Numbered from the stretch's first letter, positions 27,419-36,305 are shown. The stretch: 64,000 nt of DNA from Halalkalibacter alkaliphilus (GCF_023555415.1 NZ_JAKRYL010000013.1:96882-160881); one strand, 5' to 3'. A program made the numbers and translations. Notes: generated by a model from the letters alone, not told the origin.

Positions 27419-28423
27419 ATGGATCAGCAATATAAAAGGCGTGGTGCCCTTTCAAAAGAAGAGTATATTGAAGGGGTAATAAGAAATAATCGAGCGATTT
27501 TAGCTAGAGCTATTACCCTTATAGAAAGCAATGCCAAAAGGCACTTCTCTCTTGCGCAAGATGTTCTAACAGCTCTGATCCCTGAAACAGGTAATTCGAT
27601 AAGACTAGGGGTTACGGGTGTTCCAGGGGCTGGAAAATCGACTTTTATTGAGGCCATGGGAATGATGCTTTGTGAAAAGGGGCATCGTGTGGCTGTACTA
27701 GCTGTAGATCCTTCAAGTTCGGTATCTCGAGGGAGTATACTTGGAGATAAGACAAGAATGGAGCGTTTATCCAAACATCCTAACGCCTTCATCCGTCCGT
27801 CGCCTGCTGGAGGGACATTAGGGGGAGTAGCTAGAAAAACAAGGGAAACACTCCTTCTATGCGAAGCAGCTGGATACGATATTATCATCGTTGAAACAGT
27901 CGGGGTTGGTCAGAGTGAAGTGACCGTCCGCTCAATGGTTGATTGTTTCTTAGTTTTAATGCTAACGGGTGCTGGTGATGAGTTACAAGGGATGAAAAAA
28001 GGTCTGATGGAATTAATAGATTTATTGCTCATTAACAAGGCAGACGGAATTAATTTGGAAAAAGCGGAGCAAGCAAAAGTAGAATTAAGCAGGATTCTTC
28101 ATATGTTACCTGAGGTGACAGAAGGTTGGGAACCAAAAGTCCAAACGGTTTCTTCACTAACTGGCAAAGGAATCGAAGAATGTTGGCATACGGTTCAAGT
28201 GTTTATTCAGTTTGTGAAGAAATCAAATCAATTTGACGCACGAAGAAAAGCACAAGCAACAAATTGGTTTTATTCTTTGTTAGAGGAACAGCTTCTTACA
28301 AATTTCTACGAAAACGATCAAGTGAAGAGTGAGCTACCATTGCTAACTCAGGCAGTTGTAGGAGGTCAGATTAGCCCGACAAAAGCAGCTGTCGAGTTAT
28401 TAAATAAAGTAAAGGGATCTTGA
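27419..28423 (+). CDS. meaB: MeaB/ArgK G3E GTPase, methylmalonyl-CoA mutase chaperone
   Basis: A 334-residue SIMIBI-class GTPase: P-loop GVPGAGKS (about 66-73), DPSSSVSRGSILGDKTRM, the switch GVGQSEVTV, and N-K-A-D for guanine recognition near 205. MeaB loads adenosylcobalamin into and protects methylmalonyl-CoA mutase. It lies 134 nt after mutB in the same direction with a GAGGAGG-like site, completing the operon. Older annotation as an arginine transport ATPase (ArgK) is wrong for this family. Confidence 0.93.
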   Translation: MDQQYKRRGALSKEEYIEGVIRNNRAILARAITLIESNAKRHFSLAQDVLTALIPETGNSIRLGVTGVPGAGKSTFIEAMGMMLCEKGHRVAVLAVDPSSSVSRGSILGDKTRMERLSKHPNAFIRPSPAGGTLGGVARKTRETLLLCEAAGYDIIIVETVGVGQSEVTVRSMVDCFLVLMLTGAGDELQGMKKGLMELIDLLLINKADGINLEKAEQAKVELSRILHMLPEVTEGWEPKVQTVSSLTGKGIEECWHTVQVFIQFVKKSNQFDARRKAQATNWFYSLLEEQLLTNFYENDQVKSELPLLTQAVVGGQISPTKAAVELLNKVKGS

Positions 28424-28455
28424 GAACATAAATTAATTGCTGAAAAATATAAAGG

Positions 28456-28495
28456 GGGTCTCAAAAGGTTTGGTATTGAAGCCTTTGAGACCCTC
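28456..28495. terminator. Terminator between meaB and the convergent radical SAM gene
   Basis: GGGTCTCAAAAGG pairs with CCTTTGAGACCC with one bulged A. It serves convergent genes and belongs to the -CTCAAAAGG- family. Confidence 0.75.
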
Positions 28496-28505
28496 CTATA
28501 CTGTT

Positions 28506-30266
28506 TTAATTTCCTGATGTGGCTAATGCAAGCTTTTCAAGAGGAACCGTAAATACCGTTGATTGATTCACTTTTGGATTAAAATAAGCAATCAGTAAAC
28601 TGGAGTTTTCTGTAAAAGTACCATTTGTAAAATGAACGGGGATTGCTTCAATCATTGTATGTTTGTGTAATTCTTTCTCAGTTAGTTTGAGCGAAGCGAA
28701 ATCTTCAGATACTAGCAACGGGTTCTCAGCCAAAATCTTTAAATAGTGAGATTGCTCTTGTTTTGTTAACGAAAAGTCCCACCATGTTTTACGAGGTTTA
28801 TGCTTATGGTTTTCAAAATAGTCGACCATCATGAACGAGCGTATTATCGTTACCTTTGTTTTTGTTTTACGGGCGTTCAAAAACTGGTCTAGTCTTTTGA
28901 ATAAGTCCTCTAATTGATGTCCGATTCGTGCCCATCCTTGTTTGTCCCAATAGTCACCAAACTCTTGAAAGAAATCAAATGGAGAGTCAAATTCTTTTTC
29001 GACTAAATATTCAACGGTAAGATCCATTCTGTGATCATTCCAATATTTTTCAAGCACATCTTCCACGCGTTTAATACGAATAATTTCGTCAAAGGTTAAG
29101 ACGTTATTTTGTAATATTTCATATGGAGAATGATCCATATATACATAATCATGTTGATCAGCACGAAGCCTGAGTCCTGTTCCACGAAGCATCTTTAAGA
29201 ACCCTAGCTGCAATTCTTCCGGGCGCATCGCAAATACGTCGTTAAACGTGTTCCTGAATGATTGATAATCCTCTTCTGGTAAACCGGCAATTAGATCAAG
29301 GTGTTGGTCAATCTTTCCGCCTTCTTTTACCATCGTCACCGTTCGTTTTAACTTCTCGAAATTTTGACGGCGCATAACAAGTTCGTTCGTAGCATCATTC
29401 GTTGATTGGACGCCAATTTCGAAGCGGAAAATCCCTGGTGGCGCATGCTCATTTAAGTAAGAGAGGACCTCTGGTCGCATAATATCTGCTGTAATTTCGA
29501 ATTGAAACACACAGCCTTGGTGATTTTCAATTAAGAAACGGAAAATCTCAAGTGCATAATCTCTTTTAATATTAAAGGTGCGATCAACAAATTTAATGAG
29601 TTTTGCACCACTTTCTATTAGAAAGAGAAGGTCCGACTTAACTCTCTCAATGTCTACATACCGTACACCCACTTCTATTGAAGATAGGCAAAACTGACAA
29701 CTGTAAGGGCAGCCGCGACTCGTTTCAAAATAAGTGACTCGTTTTGTTAAGCCGTCTAAATCTTCCTCAAAACGGTAAGGTGTTGGTATGTCATCGAGTT
29801 TTAATTTCGGTCTTGGTGCTGTAATGATGACCTCTGAATCCCTGCGATAGGCAAGGCCAAACACCATATGGTATTTTTGGGTACTGCTTATTTCTTCTAA
29901 CAAGTGTTTGAAAGTTTCTTCGCCTTCTCCAATAACGATAAAGTCAATATTTTCAAGAGTTTCTAACCATGCTTTTGTATCGTAAGAAACTTCAGGACCA
30001 CCAAGGACAATTTTTGTCTCTGGCATCACTTTCTTTAACATATTAATCACTTTTATCGTTTCTTCAATGTTCCAAATGTAGCAACTGAATCCAATCACAT
30101 TTGGCTTTCTGTCATAAAGGTCAGAAACGATGTTCATGACTGGGTCTTTAATTGTATACTCGACCATCTCTATTGGGAAATCAGGTTCTGCATACGCTTT
30201 TAGACAACGTAACGCTAAGCATGTATGAATATATTTTGCATTCAACGTCGTGACGACGGTTTTCAT
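28506..30266 (-). CDS. B12-binding radical SAM protein (DUF4080 type)
   Basis: The 586-residue product has an N-terminal cobalamin-binding fold (about 1-140, with GFSCYIWN and VLGGPEVSYD), a radical SAM core with C-P-Y-S-C-Q-F-C (near 185-192), and a long C-terminal DUF4080-like region. Such proteins methylate or rearrange unreactive carbons; the substrate is unknown. The start has a GAGGGG site. It is convergent with the B12-dependent mutase operon, a possible but unproven link through cobalamin. Confidence 0.85.
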   Translation of the reverse strand: MKTVVTTLNAKYIHTCLALRCLKAYAEPDFPIEMVEYTIKDPVMNIVSDLYDRKPNVIGFSCYIWNIEETIKVINMLKKVMPETKIVLGGPEVSYDTKAWLETLENIDFIVIGEGEETFKHLLEEISSTQKYHMVFGLAYRRDSEVIITAPRPKLKLDDIPTPYRFEEDLDGLTKRVTYFETSRGCPYSCQFCLSSIEVGVRYVDIERVKSDLLFLIESGAKLIKFVDRTFNIKRDYALEIFRFLIENHQGCVFQFEITADIMRPEVLSYLNEHAPPGIFRFEIGVQSTNDATNELVMRRQNFEKLKRTVTMVKEGGKIDQHLDLIAGLPEEDYQSFRNTFNDVFAMRPEELQLGFLKMLRGTGLRLRADQHDYVYMDHSPYEILQNNVLTFDEIIRIKRVEDVLEKYWNDHRMDLTVEYLVEKEFDSPFDFFQEFGDYWDKQGWARIGHQLEDLFKRLDQFLNARKTKTKVTIIRSFMMVDYFENHKHKPRKTWWDFSLTKQEQSHYLKILAENPLLVSEDFASLKLTEKELHKHTMIEAIPVHFTNGTFTENSSLLIAYFNPKVNQSTVFTVPLEKLALATSGN

Positions 30267-30304
30267 TTTGTACCCCTCAATTCTCTACTTTCATTACGTA
30301 CTGT

Positions 30305-30333
30305 ATCATACCACAATTCATAGTTGAACTTAA
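30305..30333 (-). promoter_or_regulatory. Candidate extended -10 promoter of the radical SAM gene
   Basis: On the minus strand TGG-TATGAT forms an extended -10, with a weak -35 (TTAAGT) 17 nt upstream. It lies about 40 nt before the start codon. Confidence 0.4.
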
Positions 30334-30351
30334 ATTAGGGAAAATTTGCAT

Positions 30352-30393
30352 AAAAAAGGTACCCTAAGAAGATTATTAACCTTTTAGGGTACC
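30352..30393 (-). terminator. Terminator of the GerMN lipoprotein gene
   Basis: GGTACCCTAA and TTAGGGTACC pair perfectly. The run of six A on the plus strand gives the T run for minus-strand transcripts. Confidence 0.85.
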
Positions 30394-30447
30394 ACTTAAT
30401 CAATGTAGCGAGCGGACTCATTGCTACTTTTGACGAACCATTGGCGA

Positions 30448-31128
30448 TTAATTTAATGTTTCGTAGTCTTCAAGGCTTTCTGCTACAATTGGTACACTCG
30501 TATCAATGTGGCCGAACAATTCCGGATGGATTTCTCCATCGACAAGAATTTGTGTCTCATTAAAGCCAAACTGTTTCATTGCTAGAGCGATTTGCTGTAG
30601 TAACATATACTCTGTACCAGAACCTACATCAGCTTGTAATAATTCTTCAGAAAAAGAAGCATGAGCAACTCCTTCAATTTCTTCAACAGACAGTACTTTC
30701 ACTCCTTCTGGGAGAAGAGAGACAAGTCCTTCTTCTGTTGGCCCAGCTACCCAAGCTTCAAGTGCAGCTTTAAAAAGCTCATCATCACTTACTTCTAATT
30801 GACGTTCGACTCTAAACATGTCCATTACTTGGTCATCAGAAAAAACTAGCTCAATTGGAGTAACGTTAGCCTCCACAATGACTTCTTCATCCTCAGAAGC
30901 TGTTACTTCTTCTTCTACTGGTTCAACTGATTCAGCCGGCTCTTCAGTTTCAACTTCTTCTTGATTTTCTTCAATGGCGGTATCTTCTTCTACCAAATCA
31001 GTGCTTTCTTCTGCTTCAATTTCATCAGTTGTTTGAGGCTCTTCGTTACCAGCTGCACCTTGTCCACATGCACTAAGAATAAGGATGAATAATCCTAGTA
31101 GTATAAGAAACATCCAATTTTTTTTCAT
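30448..31128 (-). CDS. GerMN domain lipoprotein
   Basis: A 226-residue secreted lipoprotein: signal peptide with lipobox L-S-A-C near residue 20, then a long acidic Glu/Thr/Val-rich linker (about 25-95), then a GerMN domain (about 105-215, with EGVAHASFSEELLQAD). GerMN proteins occur in sporulation and germination and in cell-envelope lipoproteins. I chose the second ATG (MKKNW) because the GGAGG site is 7 nt from it and only 1 nt from the first. Single gene with its own terminator. Confidence 0.82.
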   Translation of the reverse strand: MKKNWMFLILLGLFILILSACGQGAAGNEEPQTTDEIEAEESTDLVEEDTAIEENQEEVETEEPAESVEPVEEEVTASEDEEVIVEANVTPIELVFSDDQVMDMFRVERQLEVSDDELFKAALEAWVAGPTEEGLVSLLPEGVKVLSVEEIEGVAHASFSEELLQADVGSGTEYMLLQQIALAMKQFGFNETQILVDGEIHPELFGHIDTSVPIVAESLEDYETLN

Positions 31129-31354
31129 ATTCATTCCTCCTTTTTCTCGTAGAAACACGATCAAAATTCTATCACTTAAATTCTACATCATTCATGTTGA
31201 ATTTCAATGACTATTTTCGACATAGGTAAAATAGGCTAGAAAAGTAGAAGTTTTCTAGGAGAAGTGTATTTATCTTTTATAATGTGCTTGAAATGAAGAT
31301 TTAAGAAAAAAATGGTACAATAATTGGAAGATTACTGAGGAAGGGATTTTGCTG

Positions 31355-32440
31355 ATGCCACAAACGAAAGCTTTCCGTATTGGGTATGGAATTGCGCTTA
31401 TATTTATTATCATTTATTTAGGCACCTTAATCGACTGGGTGTTCCGTCCGATTGTTGTTTTAGTTCAAACATTGTTTGCTCCAATTATTCTCGCCGGAGT
31501 TCTTTTTTATTTGCTGCGTCCTTTTGTAAACTTATTAGCAAAGAAATTGCCAAGAGCGATCGCCATTTTGATCCTTTATCTTGGGGCAGTTGGCCTAATA
31601 ACAGCGTTAGTGTTACTTATTGGCCCTGAATTACAAAAGCAATTTCATAGCTTTACTAGAAATATGCCTATTTTCATTAATGAAATTCGTGATATGTTTA
31701 TTAATCTTCAAGCAAATGAATATGTATCAAGGTTTCAGGAGGGAGAAAATTTCTCTTTAGAAGAAATTACGATGGAATTTGCAAATTACTTAAATAACTT
31801 CGTTTCGAATTTAGGTCATAACATTGCAACTTTTATTGGGTTTATAGCAAATGCGTTGCTTATTATTGTTATTATTCCATTTGTGTTGTTTTATATGTTA
31901 AAAGAGGGAGAGAAGGCACCGAATCAACTCCTTAAATTGCTGCCAGAAAAAAGACAAACTGAAGGACGAGAAGTGCTTAGAGCAATGGATGTTGCTTTGA
32001 GTTCCTATATCCAAGGACAAATCATTGTGAGTATTTGTGTTGGTATCCTAGCTTACATTGCTTTTTTAATTATTGGGTTAGATTATCCGCTCGTACTGGC
32101 TTTGGTTGCCATGTTTACGAATGTTATTCCTTTTATCGGCCCGTGGATTGGAACGATTCCGGCCGTTGTAGTTGGACTTTTACATTCTCCACTGATGGCA
32201 CTGTTAGTTATTGGAGTCGTTGTCATTGTTCAGCAAATTGAGAGCAATTTAATTTCTCCTCAGGTTATGGGAAGGAAGCTTCAAATACACCCTTTGACGA
32301 TTATCTTTTTGCTCCTAGTTGCTGGGCGGTTTGCTGGGCTAATAGGACTATTAATTGCTGTACCAACTTATGCTGTTTGTAAAGTATTAGTGTTACACAT
32401 CTATCGATTGTGGTTATTAAGAAATACCACTATTGACTAA
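31355..32440 (+). CDS. AI-2E/PerM family transporter
   Basis: A 361-residue membrane protein with about eight helices, of the AI-2E transporter (UPF0118) family: an N-terminal pair of helices, a soluble stretch (about 95-150), then the conserved C-terminal block (FTNVIPFIGPWIGTIPA, QQIESNLISPQVMGRKL, HPLTIIFLLLVAG). Members include autoinducer exporters and Na+/H+ antiporters of halophiles; the substrate here is unknown. The ATG follows AGGAAGGG at 10 nt; an in-frame TTG 6 nt upstream is possible. Confidence 0.85.
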   Translation: MPQTKAFRIGYGIALIFIIIYLGTLIDWVFRPIVVLVQTLFAPIILAGVLFYLLRPFVNLLAKKLPRAIAILILYLGAVGLITALVLLIGPELQKQFHSFTRNMPIFINEIRDMFINLQANEYVSRFQEGENFSLEEITMEFANYLNNFVSNLGHNIATFIGFIANALLIIVIIPFVLFYMLKEGEKAPNQLLKLLPEKRQTEGREVLRAMDVALSSYIQGQIIVSICVGILAYIAFLIIGLDYPLVLALVAMFTNVIPFIGPWIGTIPAVVVGLLHSPLMALLVIGVVVIVQQIESNLISPQVMGRKLQIHPLTIIFLLLVAGRFAGLIGLLIAVPTYAVCKVLVLHIYRLWLLRNTTID

Positions 32441-32483
32441 ACTGAGTTATGATAATGTAAAGAAAAATGTATGAGGTGATTTT

Positions 32484-32849
32484 ATGGCATTTGAACAAGA
32501 TGGAATTATACAAGTTGAAGTAGAAGAATTAAAAGAATTAGTAAAGAGCAATTCAAAGGATCCCATCATTATTGATGTTCGAGAAGTGGAAGAATATGAA
32601 GAGGCTCATATTCCTGGCTTGCCTTTAATTCCAATGCAGACCATTCCTATGGTAATGGACCAATTAGATAAGGAGCAATCGTATTTATTTGTTTGCAGAA
32701 GTGGAAATCGCAGTCAAAATGTCGCTTTGTATCTTCAAAATCAAGGATTTACCAATGTACAAAATTATTTTGGTGGAATGTTAGCTTGGGATGGCGAAGT
32801 TAAGTCTGGCCCAGAATGGATTGTAAAAGATGTAAAAGAATTGAAGTAA
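32484..32849 (+). CDS. Rhodanese-like domain protein
   Basis: A single 121-residue rhodanese domain: IIIDVREVEEYEEAHIPG near 27-44 and active-site loop C-R-S-G-N-R-S near 72-78 with the catalytic Cys that carries persulfide. Likely a small cytosolic sulfurtransferase. Lies 43 nt after the transporter, possibly co-transcribed. Confidence 0.9.
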   Translation: MAFEQDGIIQVEVEELKELVKSNSKDPIIIDVREVEEYEEAHIPGLPLIPMQTIPMVMDQLDKEQSYLFVCRSGNRSQNVALYLQNQGFTNVQNYFGGMLAWDGEVKSGPEWIVKDVKELK

Positions 32850-32851
32850 GC

Positions 32852-32921
32852 AAAAAGATCGCTGAAGATGGAGGGACTAAAAAAGGTTGTTTTTCCCCTC
32901 TGTAAGAGGCGGTCTTTTTTT
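32852..32921 (+). terminator. Long terminator after the rhodanese gene
   Basis: AAAAAGATCGC pairs with GCGGTCTTTTT and the arms enclose a second hairpin (GAGGG.../CCCCTC). Seven T follow. Confidence 0.75.
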
Positions 32922-32934
32922 GCACTCTACATTG

Positions 32935-32978
32935 GGGGTGTCTCAAAAGGGTTAAAAACAGACCTTTTGAGACACCCC
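32935..32978 (-). terminator. Perfect 16-bp hairpin, probable terminator of the minus-strand small gene
   Basis: GGGGTGTCTCAAAAGG pairs perfectly with CCTTTTGAGACACCCC around a 12-nt loop. It lies 30 nt beyond the stop of the small minus-strand ORF. A clear member of the recurrent hairpin family. Confidence 0.65.
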
Positions 32979-33007
32979 ATGGCAGTGCTTTGTCGCTAAC
33001 AGAAGAC

Positions 33008-33139
33008 TTATAAATGATCCGTTGTTTTTGAATAAGAATGCTTGCCACATTCAGCGTTTGCATGGGCTTGCTCATTTTTTTGACGATTTAATGCATTGTT
33101 ATCTTTTTTCTTTTTATTATTGTCACCAGTACGAGACAC
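33008..33139 (-). CDS. Small basic protein (43 aa), unknown
   Basis: A GTG preceded by AGAGGTGA at 6 nt opens a 43-codon ORF. The product is very hydrophilic: a Lys/Asn-rich first half (T-G-D-N-N-K-K-K-K), then Gln, Asn, Ala and His, with one Cys. There is no membrane segment. Composition recalls minor spore proteins, but I cannot assign a family. A longer ORF in another frame overlaps it; that frame has no ribosome binding site and reads through the terminators, so I prefer this one. Confidence 0.5.
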   Translation of the reverse strand: MSRTGDNNKKKKDNNALNRQKNEQAHANAECGKHSYSKTTDHL

Positions 33140-33265
33140 GAAGCTTCACCTCTTTCATCATTGTTCTTCTTTAGATTGTCCGAAAAGAAAGACGGTTATG
33201 AACGAGGTTTAGTTATTAATACTTCGGGTAAAGTTCTATAACATACAAAAAAGGTGGGGATAACA

Positions 33266-33535
33266 ATGGCAAAGAAGTCAATTATTGCAGTTGCAACTGC
33301 AGCTTGCGCAACGACAATTTTACTCAGAAAAAAAGATATACGGGACAAAATTACTCAAGCGTCTCACAGCATGTATGAAAAAGTAAAGGGAAGAAAAAGT
33401 AAAAAAGCCTTAGAATCTCAAGTGAAAATAGGACATTCACATCCTTATGATTATGAAGATAATAAAATGGTTGGTGAAGGAGCCTTAACAAGTATACAGC
33501 ATTACAATCAAAAGCAGCAGAATAGCCACAGCTAA
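33266..33535 (+). CDS. Hypothetical small protein with N-terminal hydrophobic segment
   Basis: An 89-residue protein. Residues 4-20 (SIIAVATAACATTILL) could be a membrane anchor, followed by a basic stretch and a polar tail rich in His, Gln and Ser. Start ATG 33266 has AAGGTGGGG at 5 nt. A terminator follows. No family recognised. Confidence 0.65.
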   Translation: MAKKSIIAVATAACATTILLRKKDIRDKITQASHSMYEKVKGRKSKKALESQVKIGHSHPYDYEDNKMVGEGALTSIQHYNQKQQNSHS

Positions 33536-33573
33536 TAGAAAGCTTCTGTAACAAAGATGAAAATGACGCTTAG

Positions 33574-33608
33574 CCTGTTATGAGAAAACGCTCATAGCAG
33601 GTTTTTTT
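33574..33608 (+). terminator. Terminator
   Basis: CCTGTTATGAG pairs with CTCATAGCAGG (one G-T) and is followed by seven T. Confidence 0.9.
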
Positions 33609-33691
33609 AAAGAAAAATTTGTTCTTAAAAAAGGCTGTTTTCGCATCTTTGTTGTTTTTATAGGGTACGCGTTCTCCACATTGTTCGTTCC

Positions 33692-33806
33692 AATGCGCTC
33701 CAGCCACTCGCTTTCCGCGGGGAGGTGTCGAGCCTCCTCGGCTGCGCCTGTGGGGTCTCGACCCTACCTCTTCATCCCGCAGGAGTCGAGTGACTTCCGC
33801 TCCATT
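33692..33806. repeat. GC-rich intergenic repeat of the type common in Bacillaceae
   Basis: A block visibly richer in G+C than its flanks, with imperfect dyads (CTTTCCGCGGGG with CCCGCAGGAG; GAGCCTCCTC; GGGTCTCGACCC) and the GACTTCCGCTCC end. I recognise this as a dispersed element seen in many Bacillus-group genomes and often mis-called as a gene. It lies between two unrelated transcription units. Confidence 0.65.
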
Positions 33807-33978
33807 TCACTACGAGAAAACAACACATTTCTTCACAACAACAATCATTACGAAAAGAGCCTAAATAAATATAGAGAGATTAATCAGTTGTATGATGTCT
33901 TAGATTTTGGTAAAGTGAATTAACAAAAATTGGACATGCTATAAATAGAAAAATGTTTGAAAAAGGATGGAGAAATAG

Positions 33979-34761
33979 ATGATTACAATAAAAAATGAAA
34001 CCATTGCACAAGTTCCATCGTTACATGTAGTGAAAGAATCAGAACGTTTACAGCCAGAAGTTCCAACTATCTTTTTCTTTCACGGATTTACAAGTGCAAA
34101 AGAACATAACTTACATGTAGCCTATTTACTAGCTGAAAAAGGATTTAGAGTTATATTACCGGATGCATTGTATCACGGAGAACGTAGTGAAGCAGAATCA
34201 AAGGTTGAACGAGATTTAGCTTTTTGGGAGATTATTTTAACATCTATTCACGAGTTAGGATTCATGAAAAAGGAATTAGAAGAAAGTGGAACAATAAAGG
34301 GAGACAGAATCGGTGTAATAGGTACGTCTATGGGAGCAATTACGATGTTTGGGGCATTGACTCAATACCCTTGGATTAAAACTGCTGTTTCATTTATGGG
34401 GACAGCCCATTATGAAGCATTTGCTCATGGATTAATTAAGACAGCTGAGAATCGTGGTCTAATGATTGAACAGAAAATGAAAGAAGAAGTTCTAAGGAAA
34501 ATAAAACCGTTTGATTTATCAACGCAGTTAGATAAACTCGAAGGTAGACCATTGTTTATTTGGCACGGGAAAGATGATCAAGTCGTCCCTTATACACTAT
34601 CTGAAAAGCTATATGATGAGCTATTAGCCAATTACGAAGACACCCCAGACAAACTTCAGCTGTTAGCGGAAGAAAAAATTGGCCATAAAGTGTCGAGAAG
34701 AGCTGTATTAAGATCGGTTGATTGGTTTAATCAGCATTTACAAACAAAGGTGTCTTCCTAA
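33979..34761 (+). CDS. yitV: YitV-like alpha/beta hydrolase (esterase)
   Basis: A 260-residue alpha/beta hydrolase: FFFHGFTSAKEHN for the oxyanion region, nucleophile Ser in IGTSMGAI (near 116), Asp in WHGKDDQVVP (near 198), and a C-terminal His in IGHKVSRRAV. It matches YitV, a putative esterase of unknown natural substrate. It sits 3 nt before yitT, as neighbours in the yit region of B. subtilis. Confidence 0.82.
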   Translation: MITIKNETIAQVPSLHVVKESERLQPEVPTIFFFHGFTSAKEHNLHVAYLLAEKGFRVILPDALYHGERSEAESKVERDLAFWEIILTSIHELGFMKKELEESGTIKGDRIGVIGTSMGAITMFGALTQYPWIKTAVSFMGTAHYEAFAHGLIKTAENRGLMIEQKMKEEVLRKIKPFDLSTQLDKLEGRPLFIWHGKDDQVVPYTLSEKLYDELLANYEDTPDKLQLLAEEKIGHKVSRRAVLRSVDWFNQHLQTKVSS

Positions 34762-34764
34762 TAG

Positions 34765-35598
34765 ATGAAATCAAGAACACTACAAGAAATTCAAAAGATT
34801 GTTGTTATTGTAGTTGGTGCCTTGTTTTTGGCTGCAGGGTTAAACTTCTTTTTAATACCAGCTAATGTATTTGCAAGCGGGTTTACTGGGGTAGCTCAAT
34901 TGCTTGCTACAGTTATTCCACTTTCAACTGGGATCATGCTCTTTATTTTGAATATCCCTGTTGCGATTTTAGGATGGTTGAAGATTGGAAAAAGCTTTAC
35001 CATTTACAGCTTTGTCAATGTTGTGCTAACGACCTTTTTCCTAGAAGTTTTGCCTGTTTGGGCATTTTCACCAGATATTTTACTAAATGCTGTATTTGGT
35101 GGAGTAATATTGGCATTTGGAGCTGGTATAACTTTGAAATGGGGCGCTTCCTCTGGCGGACTTGATATTATTGCGTTAATATTATCAAGAGTGAGTGACC
35201 GTCCTGTTGGCGTCTACTTTCTTATTTTAAATAGTATAATTGTCATTACTGCCGGATTGCTGTTTGATCCAGAACAAGCTCTGTATACACTAGTTGCCTT
35301 GTATGTCTCCTCACGAGTCATTGATGCCATCTATACTCGTCATGTGAAATTAACGGCAATGATTGTCACGAAACAAGCCGAAGTTTTAAGGGAGGCTATT
35401 CATGAACGAGTAACTCGGGGCATTACGCGCATTCCAGCAAAAGGCGGCTACACGTATGAAGATAAAGAGATATTAATGATTGTTATTACTCGCTATGAAT
35501 TATATGAATTGAAGAAAGTGATACAAGAAGTAGATCCTCATGCTTTTACGAACATAGTCGAAACTGCGGGGATTTTTGGTTTCTTTCGAAAAGAATAA
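34765..35598 (+). CDS. yitT: YitT family membrane protein
   Basis: The 277-residue product has five or six helices in the first 200 residues (FLIPANVFASGFTGVAQ, WGASSGGLDIIALILS) and a C-terminal DUF2179 domain (TRGITRIPAKGGYTYEDKE). The family has no established function. ATG follows the yitV stop by 3 nt, with AAAGGTG inside yitV, so translation is probably coupled. Confidence 0.9.
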   Translation: MKSRTLQEIQKIVVIVVGALFLAAGLNFFLIPANVFASGFTGVAQLLATVIPLSTGIMLFILNIPVAILGWLKIGKSFTIYSFVNVVLTTFFLEVLPVWAFSPDILLNAVFGGVILAFGAGITLKWGASSGGLDIIALILSRVSDRPVGVYFLILNSIIVITAGLLFDPEQALYTLVALYVSSRVIDAIYTRHVKLTAMIVTKQAEVLREAIHERVTRGITRIPAKGGYTYEDKEILMIVITRYELYELKKVIQEVDPHAFTNIVETAGIFGFFRKE

Positions 35599-35612
35599 AA
35601 GAGGTGAAATAA

Positions 35613-36092
35613 ATGAAAAAATGGATATGGCTTTTGTCGGTACTTATGTTGCTTAGTGCTTGTGGACAAGGGGCGAATGCACCTCTTTCAAATGGTGAAG
35701 GAGATGAGAAATTGGTAGATTCGAATTGGATCTTTACAGTTGAGACAGATCAAACGGACAATGAGTTACTTGTAAAACTTGCTGTAACAAATAACCAGGA
35801 AGAAGCATCTGCGATTGATTTTTCTTCTGGTCAAAAATATGAACTTGTTTTACTTGATGAAGCTGGAACGGAAGTATATCGTTATTCAGAAGGAAAAATG
35901 TTTACGATGGCTCTTATACATGAGACGTTTGAACCTGGTGAATCAAAAGAATTTGAAGAAAGAATTAACGTCGAGGACATTCCTAAGGGTGTGTATACAT
36001 TAAAAGCGCAACTCATTCTAGCAGCTATAGATGGTGAAGCATGGACAGAGGATGGGACGTTTCAGAAACAAGTTGATATTGAAATTAAATAA
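35613..36092 (+). CDS. BsuPI-domain lipoprotein
   Basis: A 159-residue lipoprotein with lipobox L-L-S-A-C near residue 17, then a BsuPI-type beta-sandwich (FSSGQKYELVLLDEAG and EVYRYSEGKMFTMAL, about 68-100). BsuPI was first described as an intracellular serine protease inhibitor; this exported version may inhibit an extracytoplasmic protease or serve another role. It lies 14 nt after yitT. Confidence 0.82.
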   Translation: MKKWIWLLSVLMLLSACGQGANAPLSNGEGDEKLVDSNWIFTVETDQTDNELLVKLAVTNNQEEASAIDFSSGQKYELVLLDEAGTEVYRYSEGKMFTMALIHETFEPGESKEFEERINVEDIPKGVYTLKAQLILAAIDGEAWTEDGTFQKQVDIEIK

Positions 36093-36128
36093 ATAAAGAA
36101 GCTGGCTGCTAAGCCAGCTTCTTTATTT
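36091..36128. terminator. Bidirectional terminator
   Basis: A perfect 17-bp stem (AAATAAAGAAGCTGGCT with its complement) and 4-nt loop. It contains the stop codons of both convergent genes: the BsuPI gene ends in its 5' arm and the minus-strand small gene in its 3' arm. Confidence 0.92.
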
Positions 36129-36299
36129 AGATGGGGTGTCGTGTCTGCCCCATTTCTTTCTCGCTTCTTCTTGGATTGCTCTTTTTAAGGCTTTATATTC
36201 TTCGTTTTCTGATTTAGCAACAGAAGGTCGTTTAGTTAGATCACTGTTAATATCACTTCCATACCAAAAGGACGACGTTGATTTATTTTGTACTTTCAT
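36123..36299 (-). CDS. Small protein (58 aa) downstream of the SNF2 helicase gene
   Basis: An ATG with AAAGGAG at 9 nt opens a 58-codon ORF beginning MKVQNKSTSSFWYGSDI. It is hydrophilic, with a predicted basic helix in the second half (YKALKRAIQEEARKKWG). It begins 6 nt after the helicase stop and ends inside the shared terminator, so it is the last gene of that operon. No family recognised. Confidence 0.65.
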   Translation of the reverse strand: MKVQNKSTSSFWYGSDINSDLTKRPSVAKSENEEYKALKRAIQEEARKKWGRHDTPSK

Positions 36300-36305
36300 T
36301 TCAGC

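Noticed and set aside
32800..33075. 91-codon minus-strand ORF
   Set aside because: It crosses two hairpins and the end of the rhodanese gene; the 43-codon ORF in another frame has the ribosome binding site.
33681..33923. 80-codon plus-strand ORF
   Set aside because: It runs through the GC-rich dispersed repeat, has no ribosome binding site and low-complexity Ser/Arg content; a typical false gene.
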